Source of the DNA: Burkholderiales bacterium
GTDB taxonomy: Bacteria; Pseudomonadota; Gammaproteobacteria; Burkholderiales; Burkholderiaceae_C
Direction of reading: 5' to 3'
Assembly (NCBI GenBank): GCA_947453585.1
Contig: CANGHQ010000003.1
Location: 1-24,035, forward strand
DNA length: 24,035 bases
The position numbers and the translations under genes are program-made. The notes under the pieces were generated by a model that did not search any database, was not told the DNA's origin, and worked only from the letters and a program-made list of their open reading frames with translations. Positions 19,725 through 24,035 of this stretch are shown here, one piece after another. Numbering within the stretch: the stretch's first letter is position 1; every line of letters starts with the position of its first letter.

Positions 19725-22706
19725 ATGAAAACTGAAGCTGTAACGAAAACTCTGGTCATTGCAGAAAAGCCATCGGTGGCCCAGGACATCGTGCGTGCGC
19801 TCACGCCTTTGGCGGGCAAGTTCGAGAAGCACGACGAATACTTTGAGAGCGACACCTACATCGTCTCCAGCGCCGTGGGCCATTTGGTGGAGATTCAGGC
19901 GCCTGAAGAGTTTGACGTCAAGCGCGGCAAGTGGAGCTTTGCCAACCTGCCGGTGATTCCGCCGCACTTTGATTTGAAGCCCGTGGACAAGACCAAGACG
20001 CGGCTGAACGCCGTAGTCAAGCTGGCCAAGCGCAAGGACGTGGACAAGATCGTCAACGCCTGTGACGCGGGCCGCGAGGGTGAGCTGATCTTCCGCCTGA
20101 TTGAGCAATACGCCGGTGGCGCCAAGCCGCTGGGCAAGCCGGTAAGCCGCCTGTGGCTGCAAAGCATGACGCCGCAGGCCATTCGCGACGGCTTTGGCAG
20201 CCTGCGCACCAACGCGCAAATGCAGCCCCTGGCCGACGCCGCACGCTGCCGCTCTGAGGCCGATTGGCTGGTGGGTATCAACGGCACGCGCGCCATGACG
20301 GCGTTTAACTCGCGCGACGGCGGCTTCTTTTTGACCACCGTGGGCCGGGTGCAAACGCCGACCTTGAGCGTGGTGGTGGAGCGCGAAGAGCAGATTCGCA
20401 AGTTTGTGAGCCGCGACTACTTTGAGATCCACGCAAGCTTTGCCGCCGTGGCCGGCCAGTACGCGGCCAAGTGGTTTGACCCGCAGCACAAGCGCGACGC
20501 GGAAGACGCCGAGAAAAAGGCCGACCGCGTCTGGAACCTGGCCCAGGCCCAGACCATTGCCGACGCATGCCGCGGCCAGCAGGCCACAGTGACGGAAGAA
20601 AGCAAGCCCACCACGCAAGCTTCGCCCCTGCTTTTTGACCTGACCAGCCTGCAGCGCGAGGCCAATGGCAAGTTTGGCTATTCGGCCAAGACCACGCTGC
20701 AAATTGCGCAAAGCCTGTACGAGCGCCACAAGGCGCTGACCTACCCACGTACCGACTCGCGCGCGCTGCCTGAGGACTATGTGCCGGTGGTCAAGCAGAC
20801 CTTTGAGATGCTGGCAGACAGCGGCATGCGCCACCTGGCGCCCCATGCACTGGTGGCGCTGAACAACAACTACATCAAACCGACCAAGCGCGTGTTTGAC
20901 AACAGCAAGGTGAGCGATCACTTTGCCATCATCCCCACCCTGCAGGCGCCCAGCGGCCTGAGCGAGGCCGAGCAAAAGGTCTACGACCTGGTGGTGCGCC
21001 GCTTTATGGCGGTGTTTTTCCCCAGCGCGCAGTACCAAGTCACCACCCGCGTGTCCAAGGTCAATGAACACCACTTCAAGACAGAAGGCAAAGTGCTGGT
21101 CAACCCCGGTTGGCTGGCGATTTACGGCAAAGAAGCGGCCAATGAAGTCGAAGACGCCAAAGACGGCGACAAGGGTCAAAGCCTGGTGCCAGTGGCGCCC
21201 AATGAAAAAGTGCGGGCCGAGGCGGTAGACGCCAAGGGCCTGAAGACCCGGCCCCCGGCGCGCTATTCAGAAGCCACGCTCTTGGGCGCCATGGAAGGCG
21301 CCGGCAAAACCGTGGAAGACGACGAGCTGCGAGAAGCCATGCAGGAAAAAGGCCTGGGCACGCCCGCGACGCGCTCGAGCATTATTGAAGGCTTGATTGC
21401 CGAGAAATACATGCTGCGCGAAGGCCGCGAGCTGATTCCCACGGCCAAGGCGTTTCAGTTGATGACGCTCTTGCGCGGCCTGGGCGCCGAGGAATTGTCC
21501 AAGGCCGAACTGACCGGTGAATGGGAATACAAGCTTGCGCTGATGGAGCAAGGCAAGCTCAAGCGCGAGGTGTTCATGGCCGAGATTGCCGCCATGACCG
21601 AGCGCCTGGTGCGCAAGGCCAAAGAGTATGACCGCGACACCATTCCCGGCGACTACGCCACGCTCGCCGCGCCCTGCCCCAACTGCGGCGGCATCATCAA
21701 AGAAAACTACCGCCGCTACACCTGCACCGGCAAAACCGGGGCCGAAGAAGGCTGCGGCTTCTCGTTTGGCAAGTCGCCGGCCGGGCGCACGTTTGAGCTG
21801 GTCGAAGTCGAGAAGTTTTTGACCGACAAGAAGATTGGCCCGCTGGACGGTTTTCGCAGCAAGGCCGGCTGGCCGTTTACCGCCGAGATGGTGATCAAAT
21901 TTGACGAAGACACCAAGAACTACAAGCTCGAATTTGACTTTGGCGACGACAAGGCCGGCGAAGAATCAGGCGAGCTGATTGACTTTTCGCAACAGCAAAG
22001 CCTGGGCGCCTGCCCCAAGTGCGGCGGCGCGGTGTTTGAGCATGGCAAAAACTACGTCTGCTCTCGCTCGGTGCCCACGCTGGCGCAGGCCACGCCGAGC
22101 TGCGACTTCAAGAGCGGCCAGATCATCCTGCAGCGGCCCATCGCCCGCGAGCAAATGGAAAAGCTGCTGGCCACTGGCAAAACCGACCTGCTGGACAAGT
22201 TTGTCAGCATGCGCACCCGGCGCGCCTTCAAAGCCATGCTGGCCTGGGACGCCGAGGCCGACAAGGTGAACTTTGAGTTTGCGCCGAGCAAGTTCCCGCC
22301 GCGCAAGACGGCGGCGGGCAAACCGGTGGCGGCCAAGAAAGCGGCACCTGCCGCCAAAACGCCAGCGGCAAAAGCGCCTGCTAAAAAAGCAGCGACCAAG
22401 AAAGTGGCAGCTAAAAAAGTGCCCGCCAAGAAAGTAGCGGCCAAGGCCGCCGCCAAAGCCCCGCGCAAAGCCAGCACCGCCGCCGGCCTGCAACCCAGCG
22501 CCGCACTGGCTGCCGTGATTGGCGACGTGGCAGTGGCCCGCACCGAGGTGATCCGCCTGCTGTGGGACTACATCAAGGCCCAGGGCCTGCAAGACCCAAC
22601 CAACAAGCGCGCCATCAACGCCGACGCCAAGCTGCTGGCGGTGTTTGGCAAGCCGCAGGTGAACATGTTTGAGCTGGCCGGCATTGTCGGCAAGCATTTG
22701 GGCTGA
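19725..22706 (+). CDS. topB: DNA topoisomerase III with H1-like tail and C-terminal SWIB domain
   Basis: A 993-residue type IA topoisomerase. Residues 8-160 form the Toprim domain (LVIAEKPSVAQDI, E14; DAGREGE 114-120). GRVQTPTLS (207-215) and the active-site Tyr Y340 in TYPRTDSRALP follow. Two C4 zinc fingers lie at C651/C654/C667/C677 and C763/C766/C779/C793. Residues 861-918 are a Lys/Ala/Pro-rich, histone-H1-like region (repeats of AAKK, PAKK), and residues 919-993 form a SWIB/MDM2 fold (ALAAVIGDVAVARTEVIRLLWDYIKAQGLQDP...MFELAGIVGKHL). It decatenates and relaxes DNA with single-strand passage. The ATG 19725 gives the family N-terminus; the open frame upstream is a shadow. It is about 340 residues longer than E. 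coli TopB. It lies 10 bp ahead of the CDF transporter gene, likely one operon. Confidence 0.97.
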   Translation: MKTEAVTKTLVIAEKPSVAQDIVRALTPLAGKFEKHDEYFESDTYIVSSAVGHLVEIQAPEEFDVKRGKWSFANLPVIPPHFDLKPVDKTKTRLNAVVKLAKRKDVDKIVNACDAGREGELIFRLIEQYAGGAKPLGKPVSRLWLQSMTPQAIRDGFGSLRTNAQMQPLADAARCRSEADWLVGINGTRAMTAFNSRDGGFFLTTVGRVQTPTLSVVVEREEQIRKFVSRDYFEIHASFAAVAGQYAAKWFDPQHKRDAEDAEKKADRVWNLAQAQTIADACRGQQATVTEESKPTTQASPLLFDLTSLQREANGKFGYSAKTTLQIAQSLYERHKALTYPRTDSRALPEDYVPVVKQTFEMLADSGMRHLAPHALVALNNNYIKPTKRVFDNSKVSDHFAIIPTLQAPSGLSEAEQKVYDLVVRRFMAVFFPSAQYQVTTRVSKVNEHHFKTEGKVLVNPGWLAIYGKEAANEVEDAKDGDKGQSLVPVAPNEKVRAEAVDAKGLKTRPPARYSEATLLGAMEGAGKTVEDDELREAMQEKGLGTPATRSSIIEGLIAEKYMLREGRELIPTAKAFQLMTLLRGLGAEELSKAELTGEWEYKLALMEQGKLKREVFMAEIAAMTERLVRKAKEYDRDTIPGDYATLAAPCPNCGGIIKENYRRYTCTGKTGAEEGCGFSFGKSPAGRTFELVEVEKFLTDKKIGPLDGFRSKAGWPFTAEMVIKFDEDTKNYKLEFDFGDDKAGEESGELIDFSQQQSLGACPKCGGAVFEHGKNYVCSRSVPTLAQATPSCDFKSGQIILQRPIAREQMEKLLATGKTDLLDKFVSMRTRRAFKAMLAWDAEADKVNFEFAPSKFPPRKTAAGKPVAAKKAAPAAKTPAAKAPAKKAATKKVAAKKVPAKKVAAKAAAKAPRKASTAAGLQPSAALAAVIGDVAVARTEVIRLLWDYIKAQGLQDPTNKRAINADAKLLAVFGKPQVNMFELAGIVGKHLG

Positions 22707-22716
22707 GCGTAAAGCC

Positions 22717-23664
22717 ATGAACTTCACCGAAATCGACGACGACTCCGAGCACAGCACCCACACGCCGGCCGAGCGGGCCAAAGCGGCTTCGCGCACCACC
22801 TGGGTGAGCGTGGTGGTCAATGTGGTGCTGTCCACCACGCAAATCGTGGTGGGCGTGCTGGCCAAGTCGCAAGGCTTGGTGGCCGACGGCATCCATTCGC
22901 TGTCTGACCTGGTGGCCGACTTTGTCGTGCTGCTGGCGGGCCACCACAGCCAAAAGGACGCGGATATTGACCACCCGTACGGGCACCAGCGCTTTGAAAA
23001 CGCCGCCTCGCTGGTGCTGGGCCTCTTGCTGCTGGTGGTGGGCGTTGGCATGGTCTGGTCGGCAGTAGGCAAGCTGGAGGCGCCAGCCACCATTCCCACG
23101 GCGCATGCATCGGCCTTGTGGGTGGCGCTGGGCGCGCTGGTGGCCAAGGAGCTGCTGTTTCGTTACATGCTGCAGGTGGCCAAGCTGGTGAAATCAAGCA
23201 TGCTGGTGGCCAACGCCTGGCATGCGCGCTCAGACGCGGCGTCCAGCCTGGTGGTGAGCCTGGGCCTGATTGGCAACCTGATGGGCTACCCGCTGCTGGA
23301 CCCGATTGCGGCGCTGATTGTGGGCCTGATGGTGGGCAAGATGGGCTGGAGCTTTGGCTGGGACGCGCTGCACGACCTGATGGACCGAGCTGTCAATGAA
23401 GAAGAAGTGGACGCCATCCGCGCCACGCTGCGCGAGACCCCGGGCGTCTCGGGTGTGCACGACGTGCGCACCCGCAAGATGGGCGACATGGTGGTGGTGG
23501 ACGCGCACATTGAAGTGGACGCCAACCTCACCGTCGAAGAAGGCCACAACATTGCCGTGGCGGCACGTTCGGCCGTGATGCGCCGCCACCGCGTGCTCAA
23601 CCTCATGACCCACGTAGACCCGGCGCACCGCCATGACGCGGACCACGACGCGGTTCTTCACTAA
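22717..23664 (+). CDS. Cation diffusion facilitator family transporter
   Basis: A 315-residue protein with six predicted helices and a C-terminal cytoplasmic domain. Metal-site motifs are visible in helix 2 (DGIHSLSDLVADF, with D-x3 spacing) and helix 5 (WHARSDAASSLVV). DIDHPYGHQRFE follows helix 2. The C-terminal part (GVSGVHDVRTRKMGDMVVVDAHIEVDANLTVEEGHNIA) is the ferredoxin-like dimerisation domain. Such proteins export Zn, Fe, Mn or Co using the proton gradient. The exact metal cannot be told, but the D/H pairs fit the FieF-like group. It starts 10 bp after topB and lies ahead of an acyltransferase gene, 27 bp downstream. Confidence 0.95.
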   Translation: MNFTEIDDDSEHSTHTPAERAKAASRTTWVSVVVNVVLSTTQIVVGVLAKSQGLVADGIHSLSDLVADFVVLLAGHHSQKDADIDHPYGHQRFENAASLVLGLLLLVVGVGMVWSAVGKLEAPATIPTAHASALWVALGALVAKELLFRYMLQVAKLVKSSMLVANAWHARSDAASSLVVSLGLIGNLMGYPLLDPIAALIVGLMVGKMGWSFGWDALHDLMDRAVNEEEVDAIRATLRETPGVSGVHDVRTRKMGDMVVVDAHIEVDANLTVEEGHNIAVAARSAVMRRHRVLNLMTHVDPAHRHDADHDAVLH

Positions 23665-23691
23665 GCTCCCCTTTTTTGATCGACGACTTTT

Positions 23692-24035
23692 ATGCACCGG
23701 ACGATTTTTGATACACCGGTGGTCAACACCGTGCTGCGCGGGCTGTCCCTGGCAGTTTTAAAGCTTGCGGGCTGGAAGGTCAGCGGCCAATTGCCCGCCA
23801 ATGGCCGCAAATGCGTGCTGATCGCCGCACCCCACACCAGCAACTGGGATTTGCCCTACACGCTGATGGTGGCTTTTGCCCTGCGCCTGAACATTTACTG
23901 GATGGGCAAGGAGCAAATCTTCAAGCCGCCGTTTCGCCGCCTGATGATGTGGCTAGGCGGCATTCCGGTGCGCCGTGAAAGCGCCAACAACCTGGTCGCG
24001 GCGTCGGTTGAAGCGCTGCAAGCCGCCGACGGCCC
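23692..24035 (+). CDS. Partial PlsC-like acyltransferase, C-terminus beyond window edge
   Basis: The first 114 residues of an acyltransferase. AAPHTSNWDLP carries the H-x4-D catalytic motif (H48, D53), MGKEQIFKPPF follows, and GGIPVRRESANN is the third conserved block that binds the glycerol phosphate. It is likely a 1-acyl-sn-glycerol-3-phosphate acyltransferase or a related lysophospholipid/ornithine-lipid acyltransferase on the membrane. The frame is unbroken to the end of the window. The start is ATG 23692, 27 bases after the CDF gene stop, same strand, so it may belong to the topB-CDF transcription unit. No Shine-Dalgarno of note. Confidence 0.9.
   Translation, partial: MHRTIFDTPVVNTVLRGLSLAVLKLAGWKVSGQLPANGRKCVLIAAPHTSNWDLPYTLMVAFALRLNIYWMGKEQIFKPPFRRLMMWLGGIPVRRESANNLVAASVEALQAADG

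Noticed and set aside
19623..21179. 518-codon minus-strand frame antisense to topB.
   Set aside because: It is a mirror of a strongly coding high-GC gene; no recognisable domain, and it overlaps a complete Toprim and topoisomerase core.
22310..22470. Tandem AAG/GCC-rich stretch considered as a DNA-level repeat or CRISPR-like array.
   Set aside because: The repeats follow codons for a Lys/Ala-rich protein tail with irregular spacing; no spacer-repeat structure is present.

Overview
The window looks like a chromosomal segment of a betaproteobacterium of the order Burkholderiales, most likely family Comamonadaceae (Rhodoferax, Polaromonas or Acidovorax-like). This rests on high-GC coding with TTG, GTG and ATG starts, a classical Comamonadaceae-type general porin, the recX-recA / argC / sucCD / terC / pilA neighbourhood, a TctD/TctE-type two-component pair, and a GC-rich palindromic element of the kind scattered through Comamonadaceae genomes. 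The genus cannot be fixed from the sequence alone.

Layout, left to right. (1) 1-3146: a lipoprotein cut by the window edge, a Sel1-repeat protein and a general porin, all on the minus strand with a strong terminator between porin and Sel1 gene, followed by a small exported protein on the plus strand. (2) 3180-3975: a Phd/YefM antitoxin - PIN toxin pair under a double-dyad operator. (3) 4018-8952: a PglL-type pilin O-oligosaccharyltransferase and a type IV pilin gene, separated by about 2.9 kb that holds three antitoxin-like HTH genes without toxins and a DUF4143 ATPase with a leaderless-looking promoter. This stretch reads as an accessory insertion between pilA and its glycosylation gene. (4) 9146-14867: core metabolism and repair: a TerC/YjbE membrane protein with a terminator just before its start, sucD-sucC, argC (short type 2 form), recX and recA with a LexA box. 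(5) 15013-17848: a MarR regulator and a response regulator / histidine kinase pair. The two members of the pair are separated by an 81-bp palindromic element flanked by a perfect 9-bp direct repeat that looks like a target-site duplication. (6) 17876-24035: a small membrane protein and birA, then a SET-domain protein divergent from a topoisomerase III that carries a histone-H1-like Lys/Ala tail and a SWIB domain, then a cation diffusion facilitator and a partial acyltransferase.

Most genes are ordinary core functions. The least ordinary parts are the eukaryote-like pair at 19139-22706 (SET methyltransferase facing a topoisomerase with H1-like tail and SWIB domain, with an alternating purine-pyrimidine tract between them), the palindromic insertion at the stop/start junction of the two-component operon, the orphan-antitoxin/ATPase island between pilA and pglL, and the possible attenuation control of the TerC gene.
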